The notes beneath the pieces were generated by a model. That model was given only the letters and a program-made list of their open reading frames with translations, ran no database searches and was not told where the DNA came from. From Polytrichum commune (Eukaryota > Streptophyta > Polytrichopsida > Polytrichales > Polytrichaceae), in assembly GCA_950295325.1 (NCBI GenBank), contig OX485805.1, positions 13,366,501 to 13,430,500 on the forward strand: a stretch of 64,000 bases of DNA, in the 5' to 3' direction. Made by a program: the position numbers and the translations under genes. The number at the start of each line of letters is the position of its first letter. Position 1 is the stretch's first letter. Of this stretch, positions 49,385 through 61,009 are shown in pieces.

Positions 49385-49650
49385 AAAAAAATTGTCTTGG
49401 TGCCAAGACTATAATTTCCAAAAGTTTGGGCACACAATATTCGGTTCTCAATTTTTTACTCTTTTAAAAATCTTCAATAAATTATGCTTGCATAGCTTCC
49501 CAAACTAGGGCTATAGAAAAATGCTCAAAGAATTGAAAATTGATGTATTGGCATTGAGACTATAATTGTCAACGATTTGGACACACAAAGTTGATTCCTA
49601 ATTTCTTCAAATTTTTAAAGTTCTTCACAAATGATGCTCATAGCATTGAG
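49385..49650. repeat. Two-unit tandem repeat of about 155 bp
   Basis: AAAATTG..TTGG...GAGACTATAATT...TTTGG.CACACAA..TT..GTTC occurs at about 49,390 and again at about 49,540, followed in both by a TTTTTAAA..CTTCA.AAAT.ATGCT block. The units are diverged. Confidence 0.55.
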
Positions 49651-50817
49651 GAAGGTATTAGTCTTTGTGCTAAGGTTTCAAATATATGTATTTTGGTCAT
49701 TTAATTTGAGTAAGAATGTACTTGAGGTTTCTCAAATGCTTTTCTAGATAAACCCTACACGATGTTGTCGAAAAGATAATTTATTTTTTAAGTGCCTCAG
49801 TTGCAAATAGGAACATTTTGTGTACTAAATCCAAGAAATTTGTTCAAAATTTTCATTTATGTTCCTCAATTTCCTTAAAATGACCCATTCCATTGACCAT
49901 ATGGGTTCGATAGGTATTTATGAGGGCCTATCATATAGTGGTATATTGTAATCCAATATTCTAAGAACATTCTTAATTTTTTTGAATTTAAAAACAACTT
50001 ACAATCACGAACGAAACTGAGTACGTTGTACACAAACTCAACTTCGACTCCCATGGTCAGTTGATTCAAGTCAAAAAACAAAGTGATGAAGTGATTAAAG
50101 CAAAAGTCCAAGGAATCAATTGCATAAATGTGAAACCAAATAATGAAAAACGGTTAGGATTTAAAAAAATAAGAAATGTCGATGTGTTTAGGATTACAAT
50201 ACTCGCTTTGTTTGCCACCACTCTTCCAACATCGACATCTCTGTTTGCACTGTGTAATTGAGAACGTTGTGAGTTTTCTTGTGCATTGTGTAGCCTTGGT
50301 TCCATAGTATGTGATGTGCAATTTGTAGAATCTTTTGTAGTTGTATGCCTCCATTGTCTCAAGAATAAAAACAACAAGCTTGGTGCAACTTAGAAGCGGT
50401 GTTTCTACTTGCAAAGTTGCCACTTTAGTGGGCATGAGCCAATCTTCTATAGTGCATCTGAGGAAGGATGTAGGGGGTGAGATTGAGAGACAAAGAGGAG
50501 GGCGTCGAAAGCTTCTTGCAAACCAAGGCATTATGTCACTCTTGTTACTGAAGGTTGACTTGGAACTACACCTGCGATAACATAACAACTTCGATTTGAA
50601 ACAAGTAAATTGTTGTCTAACATCACTATGAGGCATGCTTTGAGAGAGGTTGGATTGGATGCACAAGTGCAGCAAAGAAGGCCATTTCTAAGTTGTAAAC
50701 ATGTTCTCGCACATCTAAGGTTTGCTCAAAGGTATGAGATTTGGACCATTGATGATTGGAAACGTGTGTTTTTCCAGTGACGAGACAAAGATAAATAGGT
50801 TTAACTTAGATGGTAGG

Positions 50818-53078
50818 TGTGAGGCCAAACCCCCCACCCTTAAGCGTCCGTAGTCCGAGTAGTGGATTTGGGCTCACATTCTTCCGCGGTATTGGATTTG
50901 GACTTGGATGAGTCCATAGTACAAGGTTCACCCTTCAAGTGGTCTTGGATTTAACTGGAATTTCACTTTTAACAACTCAATGTACGATTTCAATACGTAT
51001 GTGGAGAATGCACAAGTTAACTATGTTATTTTAACCTCCTTATGCTCGGGTGCTATTTTGTCTTTGTTTGCTTCTAACGTCCATCCGGCTGCTTTAGCTA
51101 CACAAGCCCTTAAGGATATCCCTCTCCTAAATGGAGTCCGTGCCGTTGACTCTATACTACCACTTGAACTATCACTTGTGTATTCCGTATCGCTACTATA
51201 AGAGGTCTCACTTGGTGTCTCCATACCGTACATAAGCCTTTAAGTATTAAGAAATACTTATGTGACTTATGTCAATCTCTCCCTCGCACCTTTGGTCTTT
51301 GCTTCCTTTGTCTTGCCATCGCGAGAGTGCTCCACATTCTCCATTAAGTTGTGCACGTGGTTTATTTTTAAAGAGAGGATGCAAGTGTTAAAAAAAACAC
51401 TATTCTCTATAGTCAATCTCAAATACATTTACTTGTGAAAGCCACACATAACACTAACTAGCATAATGTAACTAACTACTTGTCTATGAGCTAATTAGGT
51501 AGGCTATCTACTAAGCTCCTTCATGAACCCATCTCTTTACTTTCTAATTACATAAACCTAGCTCCTTCATAAACCCAGCTCCTTCATAAACCCAGCTTCT
51601 TAGCTTCTAACTAAACAAACCCAGCTCCTTCATAAACCCAGCTCCTTCATGAACCCAGCTCCTTAGCTTCTAACTAAACAAACCCAGGTCCTTCATAAAC
51701 CCAGCTCTTTACTTTCTAACTAAACAAACCCAGCTCCTTCATAAACCCAGCTCCTTACTTCTAACTAAATAAACCCAGCTCCTTACTTCTAATTAAATAA
51801 ACCCAGCTCCTTCATAAACCCAGCTCCTTAGCTGCGGCTACTTCTAACTAAGTTTCTCCACCCTCAACCACAAAAACCAGAAAATGAACAAAAGAGAGCT
51901 TCTCCAAGGCCTCCCCCTAATTCACCTACCTAATTCCACTAATCCCACTAAGTCCCCTACCTAATTCCACATTTTTTCCCGAGCTCTAAGAGCTCAACTT
52001 CCTAGAGAAGAGAGGGAGAGAGAGAATTTCCTAACTTCACTAAGACTAACTAATCCACACAAGTATATTTTTGCACTCATCACAACATCAAGTGCTCAAC
52101 TCTTAAACATGGAACTTGCAACCACGTGTATTCAAAACATGAACTTTAAGTACCACAAATTGGAATCATGAATTAACTTTAAAATCCTTCACGTCAACAC
52201 TAATTCTACCAAGAGGTCAAGCCCTCTTCAAGGCTAACAAGCCTTGGCTCTCAACTAAAAACTAAGCACACACATGTGCTCCAATATGGCTTCCCACACC
52301 CACACTTATAACTCGTGGGGTGCCTTGGAGCACAAAGGAAAGAGATGATGAGTGAGGGAAGAATGAGGGATTATATAGTAAGCTTGAGGGGGTGAGCACC
52401 CTCAAGGCTCACGATAAGCCCTTGAGATTTCCTCCTACTTAGTAGGCGCCAATCCTATCTTCTAAGCCTTCCTCCCTCAAATGATCAACAAGGATCCTAA
52501 TTCGAACATTTAACTAGCCTTGGCTTTCTACCTACCACACTTTACCAAACTTGGGATGCTTCAACCCAAACTTAGCCTCCTTCGCTTTCCGCCGCCATAA
52601 CTTTCTCCCCTTACTTTCCCAAATCGTCGCTCACCACTTAATTCAAACCACGATGCTTAACTCGTGATTTGATTGGTGCTTTGAGAATTTGCTTATCCTC
52701 CACCTTGCATTCTTCCTTGGGCCTTCCCCATTAAGTGGCCATGATGAGGTGGTCCACTTGTGCGCTCCATGTGATCCTCCATTCATCCCAATTCGAATGC
52801 ACTTGCCTCTTGAGTCACTTTGGTTGTCTCCATCCATTTGTACTAGCCTACTCACTAACTACTCAATCCAAGTTCTCCTTACCTATCCTCATTCACTCAA
52901 ATCCTTCCGAAGGTAAAAACACAATAACAACTCACATCCTAGCCTCTTACAACATGGTACTTCTAAGACTAACATTTCACTCTTTTTATATTTTTGTGAA
53001 GTAACATGCTACTTCAAAGTGCATCAACTAACGTTTCAAGGGTCTAAGACTAAATGTGGGCACCCTTTTGGGCTCACA
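50818..53078. mobile_element. LTR-type insertion (probable solo LTR) with GTAGG target duplication
   Basis: This insertion is 2,261 bp. It begins TGTGAGGCC and ends GGGCTCACA, the TG...CA ends with a short inverted repeat typical of LTRs. The direct repeat GTAGG lies on both sides (50,813-50,817 and 53,079-53,083). Removing the insert brings the two halves of the Tc1-type transposase back together at a conserved point, which confirms both boundaries. I see no gag or pol homology inside, so a solo LTR is the simplest reading. A non-coding LTR element is the alternative. Confidence 0.85.
51537..51835 (+). repeat. Minisatellite inside the LTR-type insertion
   Basis: The phrase AAACCCAGCTCCTTCATAAA repeats about ten times, alternating with TTAGCTTCTAACTAAACA. 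Unit order is irregular, which suggests repeated slippage or unequal exchange. Confidence 0.85.
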
Positions 53079-53966
53079 GTAGGTCATGGTGTTGGATTGG
53101 AGATGGATAATGCACTGGACTGCAACACTGTGAAGCATGATGGTGGGTCGATGATGATTTGGGGATGCATGACATCTTTTGGACTGGGAGCATAGTACAT
53201 AATTGAAGGTAGGATGGACAGACATATGTACAAATTTATTTTAGAAAATTTCTTGTGGTCTGCTCTACAAAATTACAATATGAATCTAAGTAGGTTGATT
53301 TTTCAACATGACAATGATCCCAAGCACACGAGCAAGATAGTGCAAGAATGGTTGGCATCACAATCATTTCAACTCCTTCAATGACATGCATAATCTCCGG
53401 ATTTTGATTCCATTGAACACTTCTAAGCACTTCTCAAACGGCGCTTGAACAAATTTATGACACCTCCAAGAGGTATTCAAGAATTATGGGAGTGTGTGTT
53501 CAATGTATCCCAACTTCACTGAACAAGATTGCATGGTGCTTTATGAGAGCATGCCACAAAGAATTGACGTTGTGTTGAAGAATAGGGGTTACTGGACCAA
53601 ACACTAAAGATTTTGTAAGCAACTTGAACAAACTGAGTATCTATATATAATTTTTCATTTGGCTTTGCAACAAACTTTCTTAATATCAATGCAATGTGAA
53701 ATTTTGCATACATATCCAATTTTCAAATTTGAAAAAAGACATGTGAATTGTTCATGGTCATCTGTTGAAAATGAGTATGTTCAAAGTGTACTTAGTATTG
53801 TTTGTAATTGTATATTAATTATAACCTTCTACACCACATTGTTGGGTGCCTATATTGAAACTACACTAGATATGATATTTGGTGTTATATGGTATTTTAT
53901 GTCACTATGGTAACTTTTCGGATGACACTTCTTATGAATAAGTGAAGAAATATTGTCATGGATGAT

Positions 53967-54526
53967 GGATGGGTTCATCCATTGGCCCCAGGGAGTGCAC
54001 TGTTCAAGTACTGTATTTATACACGTGGGTGCACAAAAGGGGTATTATTTAAAACAAGCATGTACAAAATGTACGTACAAGAGACATATTGCTATTAAGC
54101 AAGAAGTAGATATACATGAGGCTATAGAAAAATATATGTAAAGTACGCATTACGCGTTTACGCGTTCAAGTTAGACCTGGACCAAGAATCATGTGTTTTT
54201 TCATCCACTAAGTAACGACTTTATAACTAAAAATCCATGATTTGATATTATACATATAATAGGGCCATATTTTTGCATTTCCAAACATTTGTACACATGT
54301 TATATACAATTTCTGTATTTGTTTTTGGACCCTTGTGTATGTATGGAAATGTATTTTGAAGCAATGAGATTTGTAAGTATATTGCTTGATTTTAGCAAAA
54401 ATAAAATGTATACAGGGGTATTTTAATAAGGGGCATGCACGCACGTGATGCTTGGTTTTAATGAATAGTGCATACCCTGGGCCATTGGCCAAAACCTTAT
54501 CTTCTCTTGTCAGCAACTTGTGATGA
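53967..54526. mobile_element. TIR element flanked by a 19-bp direct repeat
   Basis: CATTGGCCCCAGGGAGTGCACTGTTCA-type sequence near 53,980 is mirrored near 54,495 (TGAATAGTGCATACCCTGGGCCATTGG). Pairing continues imperfectly inwards through ACGTG.GTGCA and the GGGGTATTAT block, about 60 bp in all. AAATATTGTCATGGATGAT lies directly on both sides (53,948-53,966 and 54,527-54,545). A 19-bp duplication is unusually long for a DNA transposon, so the exact borders are uncertain. Confidence 0.65.
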
Positions 54527-54783
54527 AAATATTGTCATGGATGATTGAAATTTGGATAAAAAATTGCTTGGTGAGTGACATTGATTGCAACACTGTAAAT
54601 CTATAATATCCAATTTTTTGTTTTTTACAAGGAATGGCAAATAATGTCGGGTTAACATTTAATGTTGGTGACACCATACCATGGTTTCCATTTAGTATTG
54701 AGCAAGACAATCAGAATTGGTAACACTAAATATCATATTTAGTGTACCCTTTTTATCATAAACTTACCTCCAATGAACTACAT

Positions 54784-54997
54784 TGATCATCCCAATTAGT
54801 ACATGTTACTATTCGAAGTTACATAGTGCAATATCATCTTACTCAGGAATTCAATTTTCACTAATGAAAAGTCAATAGATTGTTTGGATATATAGCACAT
54901 AAATGACTTTGCTTGGTAGAACATTCCATTCTCATCGAATAGTTAAAATTGTGTAACTTCCTATAGTAACACACACTAATTAGGATAATTAGTGTAG
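54784..54997. mobile_element. MITE family 3, copy at 54.8 kb
   Basis: The left terminus (GATCATCCCAATTAGTACAT) is mirrored at the right (ACACACTAATTAGGATAATT). The core CACATAAATGACTTTGCTTG is shared with the 12.2 and 13.0 kb copies. This is the best-preserved copy after the one at 12.2 kb. Confidence 0.7.
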
Positions 54998-56820
54998 TGT
55001 AAAGGGAGGTAAAGTGTATGTGAGTGTTGTAGCATTGAGTGAGGAAACAATCATCTTCCTCCCAAATTACCACAAGCATATCAATGACTTCAATTATGCA
55101 TATGGTGGATTTGAAGGGGTGGGGTGTGACATAATCTTGTTAGAGTTGATATGCATATTGTCTATCGGTATTAGTTTAAGTTCTCACGTTAGCAAGGGAA
55201 GATCATGAGGCTCTAGATAAGAACATTACTACACCTAGAGAGGTTTTTGATTGCACTCATGTTGTAGATAATGCATATACACATACATACATACATACAT
55301 CCAAAATGGGTGTTGCCACCTCTGGAGTGAGCCTCACCCCAAGATTTTTAGTTGTGTGAATGTGATTGTTTGGTGGTGCCTCAAAATTTCTCTTGTGTGA
55401 TGATTTTGCAAATTTTTGTATTATGAGAATTCTTCTGAAAGTGGTGTATAGAAATGTACTCCTACAACAAACCATAGTACAAGACTTTTCTTTTACCCAC
55501 ATGACATTCTTAAGAGTTCAGTGTCCATTAGAGATTTGAGGCCATGGCTACAAGTGTTGCTCTTTAAGCAAGGCCCCCACGAATCTTACCGAGGTACATG
55601 GTGTCTAGAGTAATCTACCTCCCATAGATTTGTGATTGATTCATCCAATTTGGTCCCCATGATAAATTTGGGATCTATGATGCTAATACAAAAGTCGAAT
55701 CAACGAAAGGAAAAAGTTTTAAGATAAATGATTGACTTGATCTCCACCTTAGGGTTGATTAGTGGTAGCCTGATTCAAAGAACAATAGAGGAGACGCTTA
55801 AGCCTTGACCAAGATTTGAAGAGACGTAGAGGACACAACTACTTTGGAATGGGATATAAATCCAAATCCTTGAAGATAGCTACGTGTCAACCTCTTGCCA
55901 AAATAGCATGAGGGACCTCAAGGTTCATGAAGCGAACCATGTGCCGAGCATGCACCATGGTCCAAAATACTCTTTTGGATCCGTGGGTGAGAATGGTCCA
56001 TGAAGATTCATTCATCACTCAAAGCCTTAAAATTGACCCCTCTCCCCTTTGGATATGGAGCTTCAAAATGCAAGGTCCTTTTACCATGTCACTGAACCTC
56101 AATAGGTACATGCTCTAGCTAGATTTGACATGTCTTTTGTTTTTTACACAATTTCATTTTTAGGTTTTGCCTAGGGTTTGTGACTTTGATGATGACATGC
56201 ATGTTACCCTCATGTACATGCTCACACAAGGTGCACCCGAGATTGTAAAGTGTTCTACTCATTTTCAACTTAATCTTAATATAATAAATATAGTGATGTT
56301 AAATATACTAAGTTGTTGTGAGGGTTTTCATAAATCTAGAGGCTTTTGAGATTTGAAAATTTAACTTGGTGCCATGTATGATTTGATAATCAAATAAAAG
56401 TTAATTGTAGGCTAAGTTTTGAAACTCTAAATTACCACCTCTAAAAATCTCATAAGAGAGGAATGAGTTCTTGTTGTTTAACACAAGCAAGTTGTCACTA
56501 TATTTCTTGTAAGGTTCTGCATTTCAATGTCGTATACAAATACTGTAGTTCTATAGTAATTGTTACTTAACATGATTTTCCCACACTAATTTGGTATGTT
56601 AAGTAAGCCATGCCCAACCAAGAAAAACTGATACACTAAATCTAAAGGGATGCACTATAATTGAAATCAACAACTGAAAATATTTTCCATAGATTTACAT
56701 ATTATGACACTTCGCCAATTCATCACAAGTACTATTAGGTTTCGTTAGCCATGGTTGTTTAAGATATGAGGCCTTGTTGTAGGCAATGAGCACCTCCAAC
56801 TCCATACACAATTTTGGGCA
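54998..56820. other. Intergenic, no gene seen
   Basis: A short ACAT microsatellite lies at about 55,276-55,300. No coding sequence is recognised. Confidence 0.4.
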
Positions 56821-56821
56821 T

Positions 56822-57128
56822 TAAGAAGAGTGACCACAAAAACACTCACATATGTGACATGTACTACCTTATTGGTTTAGGCACTCTATATTCTCCCAAA
56901 ACGAGTTTATTCACAATTGCCACATCAACTTCTCAACATGTTCCAACCAACCATTGTGTGACATGTTGTACCCTCATTCAATAAAACAATTATTATTTGC
57001 CAAAACCAATGAGGCACAACTATATTTTCATCTAGAATGTTTGCAGATCATTGGCACACACGATACTAGATCTGACTTGGAAGTTTCAAAACCTAAGGTA
57101 TGTGGACCTTATGTGGTCACTCTTCTTA
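56822..57128. mobile_element. Small TIR element
   Basis: TAAGAAGAGTGACCACA (56,822-56,838) is the exact reverse complement of 57,112-57,128, delimiting about 307 bp with no coding capacity. Related single ends occur near 5,325, 11,290 and 58,835, so this is a small dispersed family. Confidence 0.65.
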
Positions 57129-57299
57129 TAAGTTGGATACCTATACGTGTGTAGTACATCATGGCAAGGTTTATAGTCAGGAGTGGACATTAAAAAAAAA
57201 CAACACATATGTTATTATAAAATCGGACAACATGTTCAAAATATGTTAAACCATTAGCGGGAGGGCCCAGATGATCACATACGATTAAAAGAAATCAAC

Positions 57300-58250
57300 C
57301 CTCACTTTCACCTTCCATAACTTTTGCATATCAACTCCGATTTCGAAACTTGAAATGGCAGTTTGCGTGATTCACGATTGCTGACTAGATGAGGCAATCT
57401 CGGGTGCAATCCAATGGCCAACATTGGTTGCGGAGTGGGGAGTGCCCACAATAGGGCCGGCACGCATAGCTAGGTCCCATACGAACGATAGGTCCGGCAA
57501 CAAATTAGTGGCGTCGCTTTGGGCCACAGTCATGGCAGGAGTCCCATTCCATGCGGCGTCAAAAGAAGGGAAAGTGGCTGGGAGGGTGTGGGTGACTGGG
57601 TGGAGTGTGAGCGAGCCGTTAAGTATACGGACTCGCGAGGAGGATTAGTCAAGTAACACATCACATCTGCACACCCTTTCCTTTCCTTTCCTTTCTTTCC
57701 TTTCCTTTCCTTTCCCCCTCTCGCTGTTATTGTTATTGGAGGTAAGTTATGGAGGCCAAATTCATCACCCCCATCCACCTTTGCACGGCCACAGAGAAAG
57801 AGTAATATATAGCTTGCGACCAAAGCACCAGTCATGCATGCTTTGCCCCTGCCCCTCTCCTCTCCTCTCTTTGCCTCTCTCCTGGCCTGGCCCCTCGATT
57901 CTCGGTGGGAGCCTTGCTTTTGCTTCACCTGACAGCGTTTCTTTCTTGTGGTCGCCGGTTTCTTAACCATGGTCGTGCTTTAGATGTGACTGCGGAGGGC
58001 AGGGCAAGGCAATGCAAGGGCCTGGCCCCATCTCCAAAGGCATTAACATTTTTATTAAAGATCATGCAATGCGCAGCCAGACAGACAAAGCTAACTTCGT
58101 GGCCTTTGGGATATCTGCAAGGACTTTGAGTCTCCTGCCTTACCAACCTTGAGGTGGACAGAGGTATGGTACATAGACTACTAATATCTTCGAAAGGGTC
58201 ACTTTAGTTGAAAGCCTTCTAGAAAATTTCCAAAGTTTTTTCCTCAAGCT
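57300..58250 (+). other. GC-richer region with pyrimidine-rich leader; possible unresolved transcript
   Basis: Base composition rises well above the flanks. A CTTTC microsatellite runs from about 57,675 to 57,716. A canonical donor (GAG|GTAAGT) occurs at 57,741/57,742 on the plus strand. These are typical of a plant 5' UTR, but I find no coding exon downstream. The 146-codon minus-strand frame here is low complexity (a Lys/Glu/Gly run from the microsatellite) and not convincing. It could be the start of a non-coding RNA or of a gene whose exons I failed to see. Confidence 0.35.
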
Positions 58251-58961
58251 GCCCCTGCCCAGGTTAGGTACTGTACAGGATTCCCGATTGGACCAACCAA
58301 AGAATGATAAATTTGCGTCTCAAACTTTGCTGCATGTCATCCCTTGATTAGTGGAGACCACTTGCATCCTATGTGTAAATTACGATTCCTGGCATTGGGA
58401 AAGATGAAATTGAGACCTTCGTATGGTTACAACAAACAGGGAGCACGTTATGGTATTACACTTCTGACTCCACGTGCATTCAATATTTTTTGGATTGATT
58501 CTAGACCCGTTTCATATGGTTAGGAATTGTGAATCTCAAAGATTGCCGTTTCAAGTTTCAGAATTGGAGTTGAAATGCAACGTTGCGAGAGTTTGAGGTG
58601 AAGATTATTATCATTATTATTTTTTCATTTCTTTTCTTGTTTCTTTTCAAACGATATCATGTTACAGCCCTTAATTTTAATTGTGTTCACTGTTGAGACT
58701 AGAATGGTGAAAACTCAAAAATATTACATGTGCATCTAGGATAGTCAAATCTCATACTGTAACAAACGATGCCTTTGTGGTGTCTGTTCTTAACTACAAG
58801 GCCTACCACAAACCACTCCAACATAGGTGTCCAATTAAGAGTGACCATGTAAGGCCCCACAACCCTTAATCTCTATGCCCCTGCATGAGATCCTCAAAAT
58901 GAGGAATTTCTACATATATAGGCACATGGTTTAGATGAAGAATTTAAAATGAGAATTCAAT

Positions 58962-59813
58962 TCTCACTAGTGAAGCCATGCATCCCACTGTATAAGCGTA
59001 TGTGCTTGTGCAGACAGAGCTAGAAAATTTTCTTAGTCAAACTCTTGAACAGAGTGCAGAATTGAAACAATGAAGTTAGCTTGAGAAGATAAGTTAATCT
59101 GGTTGGTGCCTGTAATTAAGTTGAGGTCCTCTAATTACTTCAATAGCCTTCACCACTGTGCATGGGGTGGTGTGGTATATATATATATATATATATATAT
59201 AGAGTTATAGTTATATCAACTTAAGCCAACAGTTATTACTTTGCAGAGACTTCACTCAAACCGGAATGCTGGAACATCACGAGAATATCTCCTGGTTGTA
59301 AATACAAAAAACTGGAGTCACTGAAGAATATTAGACTGCTCTTCAAATCAGGTAGATGGCATAAACATGCAGCAATTGGAAAACTGGTTTGTATCTTATG
59401 GTCAGTCAGTTTGAGGTCAAATCTTGCTATTCAATATAACAGCACATTCATTTATTGCGGGTCGTGGCAGGATCTTGCATAGAGAAATGTGCTGCATCCC
59501 CTGTTCTGATACATACTGTTCTCATCCTCAAGATTGCAGAGACTCTCAGTATCCTCAAGAGTTACTCAGTTTACAAATAAGTACAATCCATTCCTTTCCA
59601 TGCGTGTGAGAATTCTACACACCAAAAAAATTCCTCACATGATCAGTTGCAATCAAATTTCTGAAAATAGAGACATGACACACATGTTGCAGACAGATGC
59701 TGACAAATACATGTCCAGGAGCCACATATATATACAAAACATCACAGTGCAGGAAATCTCACTGGTGAAGCCATGCATCTCAATCTGTAAGTATCTATGA
59801 TTGTGCGGACAAA
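58962..59813 (+). repeat. Pair of about 55-nt direct repeats, 795 bp apart
   Basis: TCTCACTAGTGAAGCCATGC (58,962) and TCTCACTGGTGAAGCCATGC (59,757) begin a similarity of about 55 nt that ends in TTGTGC.GACA. The flanking sequences are unrelated. An (AT)n tract lies between them at about 59,176-59,201. Confidence 0.6.
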
Positions 59814-60254
59814 TATATATCTGTTGACATGAAATACAGGACCAGCCACAACAAGTTTATAGACAATATCATGACATGATAGGGAAAGATTGTAGCTGTC
59901 ACGGTGATTTTGTAGAATGAAAGTCAGAGCTTTCATTGGGGATATCATCACAACCATTGCCTGGAAGTAGTACTGCAGTAATATGACATCAGTGATCATC
60001 ATGCATTACATCCTGGTGCCTAAGTTTGCACTCCTGTGCAATGAAATGTTCGGCAATGTTCAGAAAGCAAGATAGTAACACCGATTCCACAACATTCTAT
60101 AGAACTACGTCTAACATATGGAAGAACTCTTTCTAAATCATCCGGGATAACAAGTAATTTGATGAAGCATCATCAGATCCTCATCACGATCTGTATAGAT
60201 TCATCAGCTCCTTCGGTGAAGCCGACGTGATCATCTCCGGCTAGCCTGCATTTC

Positions 60255-60740
60255 TTAAATATTTTCGGCACGTGGACCTCCATCGCGTGTGATCTTCTTC
60301 ATGATGGGCGCAACGATGATGATCATGAATGTCACCGGAGCGAAGATGAGGGTGAAGACTAACAAGGCATAAATGGCTTTACCCGGCCAGTCCCAATGCT
60401 TCTTCGCAAGGGTAGGCCGGACCCGCCCTCGCCGGTTCACATTCCCTTCAAACAAGTCGTTCCTGTGCGCCATCAAATGCGGCAGTGCCGACGGCATCTT
60501 CAAATTTATGATGTCCTTGTGGTGGTATTGATGGTGATGATAGATGGGAGCAATCAAACCTGGCGGCTTGGTTTTATGTCGATGATGATCACCTGCAGGC
60601 TGCAAAACAGAAAGAGTGGAGATGTAGTTCATCTCATCATGGATGCACACGAGATCTCTGCCGACCAGGATGAGAAAGCCCACTGCGGCGTACATGAAAA
60701 GCAAGACCAAACCGATTTTTAGATGCAACATCGACATCAT
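60255..60740 (-). CDS. Small His-rich two-helix membrane protein, unknown function
   Basis: The frame encodes 161 residues from ATG at 60,740 to a stop at 60,255. I do not recognise the family. An N-terminal hydrophobic helix (residues 7-27, KIGLVLLFMYAAVGFLILVG) could be a signal anchor. The middle is rich in histidine (DHHRHK at 51-56, YHHHQYHHK at 67-75). A basic stretch (NRRGRVRPTLAKKHWDW, 102-118) precedes a second helix (122-147) and a charged tail. On the minus strand the start lies about 8 nt after an acceptor-like site (GATCAATTGCAG), so a 5' UTR intron or an upstream coding exon is possible. The codon use and well-placed hydrophobic segments support a real gene, but it is not proved. 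Confidence 0.6.
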   Translation of the reverse strand: MMSMLHLKIGLVLLFMYAAVGFLILVGRDLVCIHDEMNYISTLSVLQPAGDHHRHKTKPPGLIAPIYHHHQYHHKDIINLKMPSALPHLMAHRNDLFEGNVNRRGRVRPTLAKKHWDWPGKAIYALLVFTLIFAPVTFMIIIVAPIMKKITRDGGPRAENI

Positions 60741-61009
60741 CCTTCCTGCAATTGATCAAACCCGCTACACCAAACTAACAGATTATGCAGAGAGTATCTA
60801 ATCCAGATCAGATGTGTCAATTAGGAAGCTAATTGGAGGTGCCTCTAGAGTCTGGGTTATATTGCTTGCTGCCATCTGCAGCAGAAGGTTGCAGGTAATG
60901 ACAACATTCTACAGAGGAAGATCTTTCTACCAGGGATCGATCACTGAAATGAAAAGGATCTACAAGTCTGAAACATCATCATCGACGGTGCAATTGTCAA
61001 ACTAGTGAC

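Larger units (their letters stand above)
50344..53608 (+). pseudogene. Tc1-type (DD34E) transposase pseudogene, split by an insertion
   Basis: The 5' part (50,365-50,812) shows a helix-turn-helix region (LVQLRSGVSTCKVATLVGMS), RKDVGGEIERQRGGRRKLL, and DDWKRVFF followed by a one-base slip into SSDETKINRF. The 3' part (from 53,084) gives NTVKHDGGSMMIWGCM, LIFQHDNDPKHTSK, SPDFDSIEHF and LKRRLNKF, ending near ESMPQRIDVVLKNRGYW. The acidic residues line up as D (50,779), D (53,310) and E (53,415); the last two are 34 residues apart, the Tc1 signature. At least four stops or frame slips and a 2,261-bp insertion at 50,818-53,078 make it non-functional. Terminal inverted repeats were not located. Confidence 0.9.

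Noticed and set aside
50155-50675. A 173-codon minus-strand frame
   Set aside because: It lies antisense to the 5' half of the Tc1-type transposase, whose plus-strand reading is clearly the real one.
57530-57970. A 146-codon minus-strand frame
   Set aside because: It contains a KERKGKKGKERKG run produced by the CTTTC microsatellite and has no recognised domain.
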